Source of the DNA: Aggregatilineales bacterium
GTDB taxonomy: Bacteria > Chloroflexota > Anaerolineae > Aggregatilineales > Phototrophicaceae
DNA: 64,000 nt
Reading direction: 5' to 3'
Assembly: GCA_030834905.1 (NCBI GenBank)
Contig: JAUQWZ010000028.1
Location: 236,071-300,070, forward strand
In this document: positions 32,623-40,542 of the stretch, one piece after another
Numbering within the stretch: position 1 is the stretch's first letter
How the letters are laid out: each line of letters begins with the position of its first letter
Notes under the pieces: model-generated
What the model saw: only the letters and a program-made list of their open reading frames with translations
The model's database searches: none
Told to the model about the DNA's origin: nothing
Translations under genes and position numbers: made by a program

Positions 32623-34095
32623 TCAATACGCATTCGCGTCGCGGCGCAGGAATACGCTGAGGATGGTGCGGATGATAATCTTGATGTCCAGCCACAGTGA
32701 CCAGTTTTCCACGTACCACAGGTCGGACTCGGTGCGCTCCTCAATCGAGGTATCGCCGCGCAAGCCGTTCACCTGCGCCCAGCCGGTCATGCCCGCCTTT
32801 TCCTGGTGGCGTTCCATATAGCGCGGGATGCGCTCGCGGAACTCCTGCACATAGACCGGGCGTTCCGGTCGCGGTCCCACCAGGCTCATTTCCCCCAGCA
32901 GCACATTGATCAACTGGGTAATTTCGTCCCAGCTTGTGCGCCGCATGAATTTTCCGATGTTGGTCACGCGCGGGTCATCCTTCACCGTCCAGCCGGGACC
33001 GTGCGACTCGGCATCGCTGCGCATAGAACGGAACTTGATCATCTGGAATGGACGCCCATCCAAGCCCATGCGCTCCTGCGCGTAAAAGACCTGCCCCGGT
33101 GATTCAAGCCGGATCAGGATAGCGGTCAGCAGCATCAGCGGCGACAGGAAGATCAGCCCCAATACCGAGCCGATGATGTCCATCGCTCGCTTCAGGCTCA
33201 GCTTCCAGCCGCGCAGCGCAATATCACGGACCGTCAGCAGCGGCACGCCGCCCAGTTCATCTACGCTCAGGTCACGCGCCATATAGGCGAACATGTCGGG
33301 ATAAATCTTAATGTCCACCCGCCCGCGCCGGCACAGACTGATCAGATCGACCAGCTCGCTGCGCTGCGCGTCCGGCAGCGCGATAATCACCTGCTCCACC
33401 TTATAGGCATCCAGAAGATAGGGGATCTGGTGATAGTCGTCACCGAGGATCGGAATCCCCAGCACGTTGCCTTTCTGCTTGGCACGAACGCTGACAATGC
33501 CCACAATGTTGAAGCCAAGCTGCGGGCTGCCCTTGATCTGTCCGGTGATTCGACGGGCGATCTTGCCCGCGCCGACGATCAGCAGATTTTCGCGGTCAAT
33601 CCCGTAGCGGCGCAGCACCAGCCGCAGCGCCCGGTACAGCTCGCGCCCCAGAATCACAAACACGATGCTGAAGACCAGCACATAGAAGAACGTGCTGCGG
33701 GGATAATCGACAATATCCCATTCAGTATTCTTGAGGATAAGTTCCTGCAAACCAAAGACGATGATCGATGCCATCGTGACCTGACCGACGACGTTGCGTG
33801 CCTGGTCAATCCGGCTGACGCCGCGCGGCTGATGGTACATGCGGGCGAAGTAGAACAGCGCCACCGTCGTGATCACATGCAGGATCAGCGTCGGAAGGTA
33901 ACGCGCGAAATCGGGCTGGGTCAGGGGGATATTGAACAGCGGCACGACCATGCGTGCCAGATAGCCCACCAGGAAAGCGGCGACCAGCATCAGGACATCA
34001 ATCACATACTGAAGCAGGTAGACGACGGCATTCAGTTTTTGAGAACGGCGTGTAGAAGTGACTATGGAATCGCGGATTGCCGGATTTCCGGCCAC
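32623..34095 (-). CDS. Exopolysaccharide polyprenyl-phosphate glycosylphosphotransferase
   Basis: About 490 residues if started at the GTG at 34095, which overlaps the upstream gene by 34 bases; the longer ATG frame to 34317 would overlap by 255 bases and its extra N-terminus is not family-like. Four or five N-terminal membrane helices, a Rossmann CoA-binding-like domain (NLLIVGAGKIARRITGQIKG), another helix, then the bacterial sugar transferase domain: KRAMDIIGSVLGLIFLSPL, GQVFYAQERMGLDGRPFQMIKFRSM, RTSWDEITQLINVLLGEMSLVGPRPE. It transfers a hexose-1-phosphate from UDP-sugar to undecaprenyl phosphate, the first step of exopolysaccharide or O-unit synthesis. The adjoining GT2 gene likely adds a next sugar. 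Confidence 0.92.
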   Translation of the reverse strand: MAGNPAIRDSIVTSTRRSQKLNAVVYLLQYVIDVLMLVAAFLVGYLARMVVPLFNIPLTQPDFARYLPTLILHVITTVALFYFARMYHQPRGVSRIDQARNVVGQVTMASIIVFGLQELILKNTEWDIVDYPRSTFFYVLVFSIVFVILGRELYRALRLVLRRYGIDRENLLIVGAGKIARRITGQIKGSPQLGFNIVGIVSVRAKQKGNVLGIPILGDDYHQIPYLLDAYKVEQVIIALPDAQRSELVDLISLCRRGRVDIKIYPDMFAYMARDLSVDELGGVPLLTVRDIALRGWKLSLKRAMDIIGSVLGLIFLSPLMLLTAILIRLESPGQVFYAQERMGLDGRPFQMIKFRSMRSDAESHGPGWTVKDDPRVTNIGKFMRRTSWDEITQLINVLLGEMSLVGPRPERPVYVQEFRERIPRYMERHQEKAGMTGWAQVNGLRGDTSIEERTESDLWYVENWSLWLDIKIIIRTILSVFLRRDANAY

Positions 34096-34964
34096 AAACT
34101 CCGCCCGCCCTTCATCAGCAAGCCCGTCAATATCAAGCTGTGCAGCCAAAGGGGTGTCGTCGCCCGATAGTGCTTGCGGTAGAAAATCAGCATCGCCCGC
34201 CAGAACTCGAACTTTGCCCTTTTGCTTTGCCGACTGGCTGCCCTCTTGACGTGTTTGACCGTCACCTGCGGATGGTAGACTATTTTCCAGCCGCTTTTTT
34301 GGATTCGGTACGCCCAATCGATATCCTCTCCATACATGAAAAAGGTTTCATCGAGCAAGCCTGCTTGTTCAACTGCCTCACGCCGTACAATCATAAACGC
34401 CCCCACCACCGAGTCAACTTCTGCTTCCACATCGGGGTCGAGGAAGCTCATATTGTAGCGGGCAAAGCGCGGGCTGTTGGGAAACAGCTTCCCCAGCCCA
34501 AGAAAATGATACAACGAGACGGTTGGCGTCGGAAATCCCCGGCGGCAGGCTTTATCGAGGCTACCATCGGGCAGCACCAGCTTGGGTCCGGCAGCGCCAA
34601 GTTCAGGTCGGGAATCCATAAACTCGACCATATCGAACAGCGCGTCCGGCGGCACTTCGGTGTCCGGGTTCAGCAGCAGCGCATAGCGCGGTGCTTCGGC
34701 TTGCGCGCGCGCGCTGTCGCGGAAACCCAGAGCGCGCAGCCCGACGTTGTTGCCATACGAGAAACCATTGTTGGCGGGGTTGACGATTAATTCGGCTTGC
34801 GGGAACTCGGCGGCGACCATATCCGGGCTGCCATCAGTCGAAGCGTTATCGACGACGACGACGTGATAGCTGAACGCGCCTGTGCTGGCAAAAACCGTTT
34901 GCAGGCAGCGCCGCAGTAAGTCGCGGGTGTTCCAGTTGAGAATGACGATGCCTAAGTCAACCAT
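34062..34964 (-). CDS. Glycosyltransferase family 2 (rhamnosyltransferase-like)
   Basis: 300 residues from the ATG at 34964, with GGAG nine bases upstream. GT-A fold: VVVVDNASTDGSPDMV (nucleotide site), NNGFSYGNNVGLRA, the metal-binding LLLNPDTEVPPDAL, DSVVGAFMIVRREAVEQAGLLDE and FFMYGEDIDWAYRIQKSGWKIVY with the ED catalytic pair. This arrangement is that of WbbL-type rhamnosyltransferases and similar polysaccharide enzymes. It is the first gene of a tight leftward unit GT2 - sugar transferase - MazG-like. Confidence 0.93.
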   Translation of the reverse strand: MVDLGIVILNWNTRDLLRRCLQTVFASTGAFSYHVVVVDNASTDGSPDMVAAEFPQAELIVNPANNGFSYGNNVGLRALGFRDSARAQAEAPRYALLLNPDTEVPPDALFDMVEFMDSRPELGAAGPKLVLPDGSLDKACRRGFPTPTVSLYHFLGLGKLFPNSPRFARYNMSFLDPDVEAEVDSVVGAFMIVRREAVEQAGLLDETFFMYGEDIDWAYRIQKSGWKIVYHPQVTVKHVKRAASRQSKRAKFEFWRAMLIFYRKHYRATTPLWLHSLILTGLLMKGGRSLWPEIRQSAIP

Positions 34965-35056
34965 CAATACCACTCCACCGTACACCTACGGATTTTACCA
35001 CACAAACAAAGCCACCTGCCCAACGCCAACCTGACGGGAATGAGTAGACGAAGTAA

Positions 35057-35156
35057 AAGTCGAAAGTGACAAGTCGAAAGTGAACTGCCAATTACTTGCC
35101 ACTTTCCACTTTGAACTTTCAACTCATTCCTCAGCATTCAGTACTCAGTACTTTTC
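35057..35156. repeat. GTCGAAAGTGAC / ACTCAGTACT repeats
   Basis: Two low-complexity repeat tracts: GTCGAAAGTGA-type units facing CACTTTCCACTTTGAACTTTC (about 35057-35120), then CTCAGCATTCAGTACTCAGTAC (35130-35151). The stop codon of murE (35145-35147) lies inside the second tract. Confidence 0.65.
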
Positions 35157-36704
35157 CTGCCCATTCGCCGTCGGCAGCGTGCGCAGCGGCTCGCCGCGCA
35201 GGGCGGCGCGCAGAGCTTCGCGGTCATCCCAGGGATATTCGACTGTGCCAAACGCCATGCTCTGCTCGTGTCCCTTGCCGCAGGCGATCACCACATCCCC
35301 CTGCTTTGCCATCTGGCAGGCGCGGTACAGCGCTTCGCCCCGATCCGGCACGCGGACAAAATCCTGCCCTTCGACGCCGCCCGCGTTCGATGCCGCTTCC
35401 GCCATCGTCTGCAAGATGTCGTCCAGCGACTCGGTGCGCGGATCTTCGGCGGTCAGAATCGTGAAATCTGCCAGTTGAACCGCCGTTTCCGCCATCAACC
35501 GGCGTTTCTCGCGGTCACGCAAGCCCGCGCTGCCAAAGACGACGATCAGCCGCCCGCCGTCGCCCACCATCGGGCGGCAGGCTTGCAGCACGTTCTTGAG
35601 GGCGTTGGGCGTGTGGGCGAAATCGACCATCGCCAGAAAATCCTGCCCCTCGTCGATCCGTTCCAACCGCCCGGATATGCCGGTCACGTCGAGCAGCCCC
35701 TTCCGGATCGTCTCCAGCAGGATTCCCTGCTCGCGGGCGCAGGCAGCCGCCGCCAGCGCGTTCTTCACGTTGAATTCGCCCACCAGCGGCAGATACACCG
35801 GATCGCCAGCAGGCTTGCCGTTCACATGCAGCACAAACTGGGTGTAGCCCGGATGATAAATGATGTCGGTGGCTCGGTAGTCCGCCTTTGCCCGCGTCGC
35901 GTAGCGAATCGTCCGATCCGCCGGAAACGCGGCGAAATAGTCGGCGTTGGCATCGTCGGCGTTGATGATGCTGATCTTCGGCTGGCGCGGCTTGCGATAA
36001 GACGCGCTCAGCATCTCGAACATGCGCCCTTTGGCGGCGCGGTAGGCTTCAAACGAGCCGTGATAATCGAGGTGCTCATGGGTGACGTTGGTCAGCACTG
36101 CCGCGTCAATATCGACGCCGTTCAGCCGTCCCTGCGCCAGCCCGTGACTGGTCATCTCCAGCACGACATGCGTCAGCCCATTGGCGACCATCCGCGCTAA
36201 CAGCGCCTGAATCTGCGGCGCGCTGGGCGTGGTGACGTGCAGCCCGGTTTCCAGCGCGGTATCGCCCACCAAAGCGGCAATGGTCGAGATCATCCCCGCC
36301 TTGCCGCCGGTTGCCGCCTGCAAAATGCTGTGAATCAGCGTGCTGGTGGTCGTCTTGCCGTCGGTGCCGGTCACGCCGATCACCGTCAGGCTGCGCGATG
36401 GGAAATCGTGCCAGGCGGCGGCAAGATAGCCGACCGCTTCCTGGGCGTTTTCCACCTGTACGTAGGGGACAGGCAGGTTGGGCGGCGGCTGTTCGCCCAC
36501 AATCGCCGCCGCGCCGCGCTCAACCGCGCGCGGGATAAACTGGTGTCCATCCACCGACAAGCCTTTGCGGGCGACGAACACGCCGCCCGGCTTCAGGTCG
36601 GCGTCACTTTCGACGATGGGCGCGGTAATGGCGGCAGCGGCGTCGCCAGTAATGTGAGCCGTTTGCGGCAGCGCGGCGAGGAGATCGGCAAGCGTCTTGG
36701 ACAT
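35145..36704 (-). CDS. murE: UDP-N-acetylmuramyl-tripeptide synthetase (MurE)
   Basis: 519 residues from the ATG at 36704 (MSKTLADLLAALP); the longer frame has an implausible low-complexity N-terminus. It adds the third, diamino residue to UDP-MurNAc-L-Ala-D-Glu in the cytoplasm. ATP loop VTGTDGKTTTS (111-121), carbamylated-lysine region with EMTSHGLAQGRLNGV, THEHLDYHG and the C-terminal domain NVLQACRP...FGSAGLRDREKR are present. At the position that reads the diamino acid, the E. coli DNPR motif is replaced by EDPR (TAEDPRTE, about 418-425). The Arg is kept but the first two residues differ, so the amino acid added is not settled (DAP, Lys or ornithine). It stands alone; the other mur genes are not in the window. 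Confidence 0.93.
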   Translation of the reverse strand: MSKTLADLLAALPQTAHITGDAAAAITAPIVESDADLKPGGVFVARKGLSVDGHQFIPRAVERGAAAIVGEQPPPNLPVPYVQVENAQEAVGYLAAAWHDFPSRSLTVIGVTGTDGKTTTSTLIHSILQAATGGKAGMISTIAALVGDTALETGLHVTTPSAPQIQALLARMVANGLTHVVLEMTSHGLAQGRLNGVDIDAAVLTNVTHEHLDYHGSFEAYRAAKGRMFEMLSASYRKPRQPKISIINADDANADYFAAFPADRTIRYATRAKADYRATDIIYHPGYTQFVLHVNGKPAGDPVYLPLVGEFNVKNALAAAACAREQGILLETIRKGLLDVTGISGRLERIDEGQDFLAMVDFAHTPNALKNVLQACRPMVGDGGRLIVVFGSAGLRDREKRRLMAETAVQLADFTILTAEDPRTESLDDILQTMAEAASNAGGVEGQDFVRVPDRGEALYRACQMAKQGDVVIACGKGHEQSMAFGTVEYPWDDREALRAALRGEPLRTLPTANGQEKY

Positions 36705-36834
36705 TGGGACAACCTGAACTGCTGTTTGCATCATGGCGCGGATAAACGCCGACGAGAGTAACACAACGCCCGCCCGCCGTCGATCTCCACCCCGACTGGG
36801 GAGTGGGGAATTGTAAGGATACAGCAGCCGTCTT

Positions 36835-36858
36835 GACAGTGGGTTTAAACCCACTGTC
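36835..36858. repeat. Perfect 24-base palindrome
   Basis: Arms GACAGTGGGTTT and AAACCCACTGTC without a loop, between the divergent murE and gdx genes. It could be an operator for either gene or a member of the palindrome family of this window. Confidence 0.6.
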
Positions 36859-36899
36859 ACCGCGATTTTCCCCATTCCCCCGACCGCAGACGGATCATC

Positions 36900-36908
36900 T
36901 GCTATAAT
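36900..36908 (+). promoter_or_regulatory. Extended -10 promoter of gdx
   Basis: TGCTATAAT with no good -35; transcription from about 36915 would include the whole riboswitch. Confidence 0.55.
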
Positions 36909-36940
36909 ACAGTCGCGGACACGCTGCTGTCGGCTGACGC

Positions 36941-36990
36941 GGTATCGGGACGACCTGATACGGACTCCATTTCCCTGGGGACGACCCCAA
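36941..36990 (+). promoter_or_regulatory. Guanidine-II (mini-ykkC) riboswitch
   Basis: Two short hairpins with identical ACGA tetraloops: GTATCGGG-ACGA-CCTGATAC type (36942-36961, loop 36950-36953) and TGGGG-ACGA-CCCCA (36976-36989, loop 36981-36984), separated by 14 bases. Two ACGR-loop hairpins in tandem define the guanidine-II class, which binds guanidinium and opens the ribosome site. An AAGGAAG site and the gdx ATG follow directly. Confidence 0.85.
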
Positions 36991-37016
36991 GACACAAGCA
37001 CATAAGGAAGAAAGCT

Positions 37017-37337
37017 ATGCCCTGGGTGATTCTTTTCGTCGCTGGACTGCTTGAGATGGTGTGGGCGCTGATGCTGAAGCAGTCTGATGGCTTAACCAAG
37101 CCAGCGCCCACCATCGTCTTTTTCATCAGCCTGGCGATCAGCATGTTTCTGCTGGCGCAGGCGCTTAAGTCGCTGCCGGTGGGGACGGCGTATGCCGTCT
37201 GGACAGGGATCGGCGCTGCCGGAACGGCAATCGTCGGGATGATCTGGTTAGGCGAATCGCGCGAAGTGCTGAAGCTGGTATCGCTGGTGATGCTCATTGG
37301 CGGCATTGTCGGGCTTCGCCTCACCAGCAGCAGCTAG
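37017..37337 (+). CDS. gdx: SMR-family guanidinium exporter Gdx
   Basis: 106 residues, four membrane helices, ATG with AAGGAAG six bases upstream. The diagnostic residues of the Gdx branch of small multidrug-resistance transporters are all in their positions: E13 and W16 in GLLEMVWALML, S42, and Y59/W62 in GTAYAVWTGIG. Gdx proteins (formerly SugE) export guanidinium in exchange for protons as antiparallel dimers. The guanidine-II riboswitch in the leader supports this role over general quaternary-ammonium resistance. A hairpin with a T run follows the stop. Confidence 0.93.
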   Translation: MPWVILFVAGLLEMVWALMLKQSDGLTKPAPTIVFFISLAISMFLLAQALKSLPVGTAYAVWTGIGAAGTAIVGMIWLGESREVLKLVSLVMLIGGIVGLRLTSSS

Positions 37338-37348
37338 GAACGGGTAAT

Positions 37349-37380
37349 GTAGGGACACGACAATGTCGTGTCCGTTTTTT
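37349..37380 (+). terminator. GTAGGG-type palindrome acting as gdx terminator
   Basis: GTAGGGACACGACA-A-TGTCGTGTCCGTTTTTT: a 10-bp stem (37353-37373) followed by six Ts, twelve bases past the gdx stop. It is also a single copy of the GGACACGA repeat. Confidence 0.75.
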
Positions 37381-37402
37381 CTCTGAAATCTCGTCCGCGC
37401 AC

Positions 37403-37912
37403 TCAACACGCCGCCTGCCGTCCCGTCGATCTCAGTGTGAGGATTGAAGGATCGCGCACGCCGCCGGTCATGAACGAGTCGCGCGCGATCCAGCCCTGAT
37501 AGCGGTTCTGCGCGGCATCGGCATAGATCACGTTGAGCCAGTGATAGCCTTCCGCCTCAATTTCCTGCGTATCAGGGACGCGGTACACCTGGACGTTATT
37601 CGGCACGCGCAGTACCTGCGCCGAGTCGGGACTCGGTTCGGCTCTCATGCTCAGGACATTGGTGGATAGGGTGCCGGAATAGGTCGTGTACACATCGCAC
37701 AGCCTGCCGCTGTCTGCGCCCGGTAATGGCAGCGACGTTGGCGGGAAGGCGTTCACGTCGGTGAGCGCTGGCGTAGGCACCGGCAGATCCGTCGCGGGCT
37801 GGCTCTCGAACGGCGTTGAAGTGGGCGGCGAGCGCTGCGGCTCACTGCTCAGATTGCACGCTGCCAGCAGCAGGATGATCAGCATCGCCCCCATCATCCT
37901 GCCATGACTCAT
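37403..37912 (-). CDS. Lipoprotein with bacterial SH3 domain
   Basis: 169 residues; begins in a four-base ATGA overlap with the stop of the dehydrogenase gene. The N-terminus is a lipoprotein signal (MLIILLLAACNLSS, lipobox LAAC), then a Ser/Thr/Pro-rich linker (about 25-60) and an SH3-type beta barrel: VLSMRAEPSPDSAQVLRVPN and GYHWLNVIYADAAQNRYQGWI. Bacterial SH3 domains of this type usually bind cell-wall peptides. Function otherwise unknown; its coupling to the upstream dehydrogenase may only be transcriptional. Confidence 0.8.
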   Translation of the reverse strand: MSHGRMMGAMLIILLLAACNLSSEPQRSPPTSTPFESQPATDLPVPTPALTDVNAFPPTSLPLPGADSGRLCDVYTTYSGTLSTNVLSMRAEPSPDSAQVLRVPNNVQVYRVPDTQEIEAEGYHWLNVIYADAAQNRYQGWIARDSFMTGGVRDPSILTLRSTGRQAAC

Positions 37913-38775
37913 GAGCGCGTGCCTTCCAGCACCGCCGCCATGTCCATATCGCCATAGCCCTTCTCGCGCGCTGCCTCAATCACTGCCAGCGCCGCCTGCG
38001 CAGTCCTGAGCCTGATTGCCTCTGCTTCGCCCAGTTCCAGCGCATACCGAACGTCTTTTTCCAGCCACTTCAGGGCGAAATCGAGGTCGCCATAGCGCTG
38101 CTCGATCATGCGCGGCAGCTTGCCCCTGACCACGCCGCTGTTGACCGCGCCGGTGTTGATCAGCGGAACCAGCGCTTCGAGGTTCAAACCCGCCTTCTCC
38201 GCCAGCGTCAGCCCTTCGGCGAGGGCGGTAAGATGGACTGCCGCCATCATATTGTTGATCAGCTTGTAGGTCGCGCCCGCCCCGATAGATCCTAGATGGG
38301 CAATCGTGCCGGAGATAGCTTCCAGCACCGGACGCGCCGCTGCCAGCGTTTCGCCGTCGCCGCCGACCAGCAGCGTCAGCGTGCCGTCCGCCGCTGCCGC
38401 CCGGCTGCCCGTCACCGGCACGTCCAGGAATTTACAGCCGTGTTCGTCCGCAGCCGCCGCTAGTTCTCGCACCCAGTCGGTCGTCAGCGTGCTGCACTCG
38501 ATGGCGACCGCGCCCGATTTCGCGCTCGCCAGCGCGCCATCCTCGCCCAGCCACACGGACCGCGAGGCATCGTCATCGCCCACCATCGCCAGAATCACAT
38601 CCGCGCCAGCCGCTGCTTCAGCCGGAGTCGCCGCGATCTGCGCGCCCTGCACCGCGAAGGGTTCAGCCTTCTGGCGGGTGCGATTGTAGACTGTCAGCGG
38701 AAAGCCTTCTTTAAGCAGGTTGCCAGCCATCCCGCCGCCCATAATTCCCAGACCAAGCAGTGCCACCTTTTGCAT
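37909..38775 (-). CDS. Beta-hydroxyacid dehydrogenase (3-hydroxyisobutyrate dehydrogenase family)
   Basis: 288 residues from the ATG at 38775 (GAGGG nine bases upstream); the longer frame is not family-like. NAD(P)-binding GLGIMGGGMAGNLLKEG (residues 8-24), substrate-site DVPVTGSRAAAADGTLTLLVGG and the catalytic lysine in GAGATYKLINNMM are present, as in 3-hydroxyisobutyrate, tartronate-semialdehyde and glyoxylate reductases. The precise substrate cannot be assigned. First gene of a two-gene unit with the SH3 lipoprotein. Confidence 0.9.
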   Translation of the reverse strand: MQKVALLGLGIMGGGMAGNLLKEGFPLTVYNRTRQKAEPFAVQGAQIAATPAEAAAGADVILAMVGDDDASRSVWLGEDGALASAKSGAVAIECSTLTTDWVRELAAAADEHGCKFLDVPVTGSRAAAADGTLTLLVGGDGETLAAARPVLEAISGTIAHLGSIGAGATYKLINNMMAAVHLTALAEGLTLAEKAGLNLEALVPLINTGAVNSGVVRGKLPRMIEQRYGDLDFALKWLEKDVRYALELGEAEAIRLRTAQAALAVIEAAREKGYGDMDMAAVLEGTRS

Positions 38776-38927
38776 GTTTGCGTTCCCTCGAAATGTGTTG
38801 AAAAGCTGTCGAACTGAGATATACCTGAATAGTATCATGCCAGCGGCGCGAGCCAAACAGGTATTTGCCAGACAATAGAACATTTGTTATAATTATCACA
38901 AATAAGATCAGCTCATTGCACCCACTC

Positions 38928-38956
38928 TTGACCTTTGTGACCCCTTATGATACGAT
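38928..38956 (+). promoter_or_regulatory. Promoter of the 73-residue gene
   Basis: TTGACC (38928-38933), 17-base spacer, TACGAT (38951-38956); an AAAGGAGG site follows at 38968-38975. Confidence 0.5.
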
Positions 38957-38982
38957 GCCTGCGTACTAAAGGAGGATAGATC

Positions 38983-39204
38983 GTGAATTATATTGACCTC
39001 ATGATCGCGAAGCAGGAATACGAGGAACGCGTTCGCTGGCTGGGCAGCATCTATAGCAGCGCCAACGGACGTCATCATCCGAATCGGGCAGCGCGCATAC
39101 TGAACCGCTGGCGCAACCCTGTCGGCAGAATGCTGGTTTCATTCGGCGAACGGCTCCAGCAGCCACAACAGGATATGTCCACCCCGGCACCGATGTCCCG
39201 GTAA
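38983..39204 (+). CDS. Small hypothetical protein
   Basis: 73 residues from a GTG with a full AAAGGAGG seven bases upstream and a good promoter, so it is probably expressed despite its size. The sequence is basic and helical: NYIDLMIAKQEYEERVRWLG, then a His/Asn/Arg-rich middle (NGRHHPNRAARILNRW) and a Gln/Pro tail. No membrane segment, signal peptide or recognised family. Confidence 0.6.
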   Translation: MNYIDLMIAKQEYEERVRWLGSIYSSANGRHHPNRAARILNRWRNPVGRMLVSFGERLQQPQQDMSTPAPMSR

Positions 39205-39315
39205 GCGGACGCGGTGAAGAGCCTCATTGTCGTGTCCGTTTGATCGTCAGTCACTATTTCCGAAACTCCACCAACAGAACTGTTCAATCGGCGGCGATTG
39301 AACATACCGAGAAAA

Positions 39316-39353
39316 CGAACGCGCCGGACTGTGCAGACAGTCCGGCGCGTTCG
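39316..39353 (-). terminator. Terminator of the F0 operon
   Basis: Perfect 15-bp stem CGAACGCGCCGGACT/AGTCCGGCGCGTTCG with an 8-base loop; on the minus strand it ends in TTTTCTC. It lies about 25 bases past the stop of the b-delta gene. Confidence 0.92.
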
Positions 39354-39377
39354 TAGTGTATTCAGGAAGTGCGCGTT

Positions 39378-40262
39378 TTAGCGCAGGCGACCCGCAAGTT
39401 CGCTCAAGCCGCTGCGAACGCTGCCGTCCACCACCCGCTGCTCGGTGCGAATGACCAAGCCGCCGAGGATGCTCGGATCGACGTGGAAGGTTGCGTCCTT
39501 CACGCCGATTTCTTTCTTCACGCGCGCCTGCTCGGTATCGTTCAGCGGCATGGCGCTGACGACTTCCACCGGACCACTCAGGGAACGGGCATCGGCGGGC
39601 ACTTTGCTAAAGAAGTCGTTGATCAGTGACTGCTGGCGCTTCTCATCCAGCGATTCACCAATCAGGCGCTGCGAAACAGCAATCGCAATCGCCGCCACCT
39701 GACCGCGCAGGTCGGCAAGCTGGCGGTCGCGCTCTTCGTTCGCGCGGGCGCGTCCTTCAGTGCGGATGTTGTCCGCTTCGGTGCGGGCTTCCGCCTGAAC
39801 CTGACGGGCGACTTCTTCACCACGGGCGCGGGCAGCCGCGACGACGCGGGCAGCATCGGCGCGGGCAGCCGCGACAATGCGCTCGGCTTCCGCTTCAGCA
39901 TTACGTCGGGCATTTGCCGCCGCCGCCGCATCTTCCAGACCCTTCTGGATACGAACAGCGCGCGAGTCGAGCGTATTGACAATCGGACGCCACAGGAAAG
40001 CTGTCAGCAGCGCGAAGATAATCAGGAAATTGATGATCTGGGCGACCAGAAAACCGGTGTTGATACCCAGCGGCGTCAAGGGATTAACCGATTCCTCGAC
40101 CTCAACCGCCGCTTCTTCAACCACAGCGACTTCCGCCGTATCCTCAGCCTGCTCCGCAGCCGTCTCGGTAGCAGTTTCCTGTGCGAACGCCGGGATGACC
40201 GCCAGCGAAGCGACCAGGATGAACAGGAGCAGCAGTCCTCGTAAGACTGACCGTTTATGCAT
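39378..40262 (-). CDS. atpF: ATP synthase F0 subunit b fused to the delta C-terminal domain
   Basis: 294 residues from the ATG at 40262 (AGGAGA six bases upstream). Order: a signal-peptide-like N-terminus (1-27, ending IPAFAQ), an acidic Glu/Ala/Val stretch (28-60), a membrane helix (about 70-94, GFLVAQIINFLIIFALLTAFLW), a long Ala/Arg/Glu coiled coil (about 100-190) typical of b, and a C-terminal domain (about 215-294) containing PVEVVSAMPL and LGGLVIRTEQRVVDGSVRSGL, which is the C-terminal half of the delta subunit. The delta N-terminal helical bundle, which binds F1 alpha, is missing. The protein would be the peripheral stalk. Last gene of the F0 operon; a separate delta gene is not seen here. 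Confidence 0.88.
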   Translation of the reverse strand: MHKRSVLRGLLLLFILVASLAVIPAFAQETATETAAEQAEDTAEVAVVEEAAVEVEESVNPLTPLGINTGFLVAQIINFLIIFALLTAFLWRPIVNTLDSRAVRIQKGLEDAAAAANARRNAEAEAERIVAAARADAARVVAAARARGEEVARQVQAEARTEADNIRTEGRARANEERDRQLADLRGQVAAIAIAVSQRLIGESLDEKRQQSLINDFFSKVPADARSLSGPVEVVSAMPLNDTEQARVKKEIGVKDATFHVDPSILGGLVIRTEQRVVDGSVRSGLSELAGRLR

Positions 40263-40284
40263 TACGTTTCTCCTGTGCAGCAGA

Positions 40285-40542
<258 letters not shown>

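Noticed and set aside
34096..34317. N-terminal extension of the sugar transferase
   Set aside because: It would overlap the upstream glycosyltransferase by 255 bases and is not similar to the family; a GTG at 34095 fits better.
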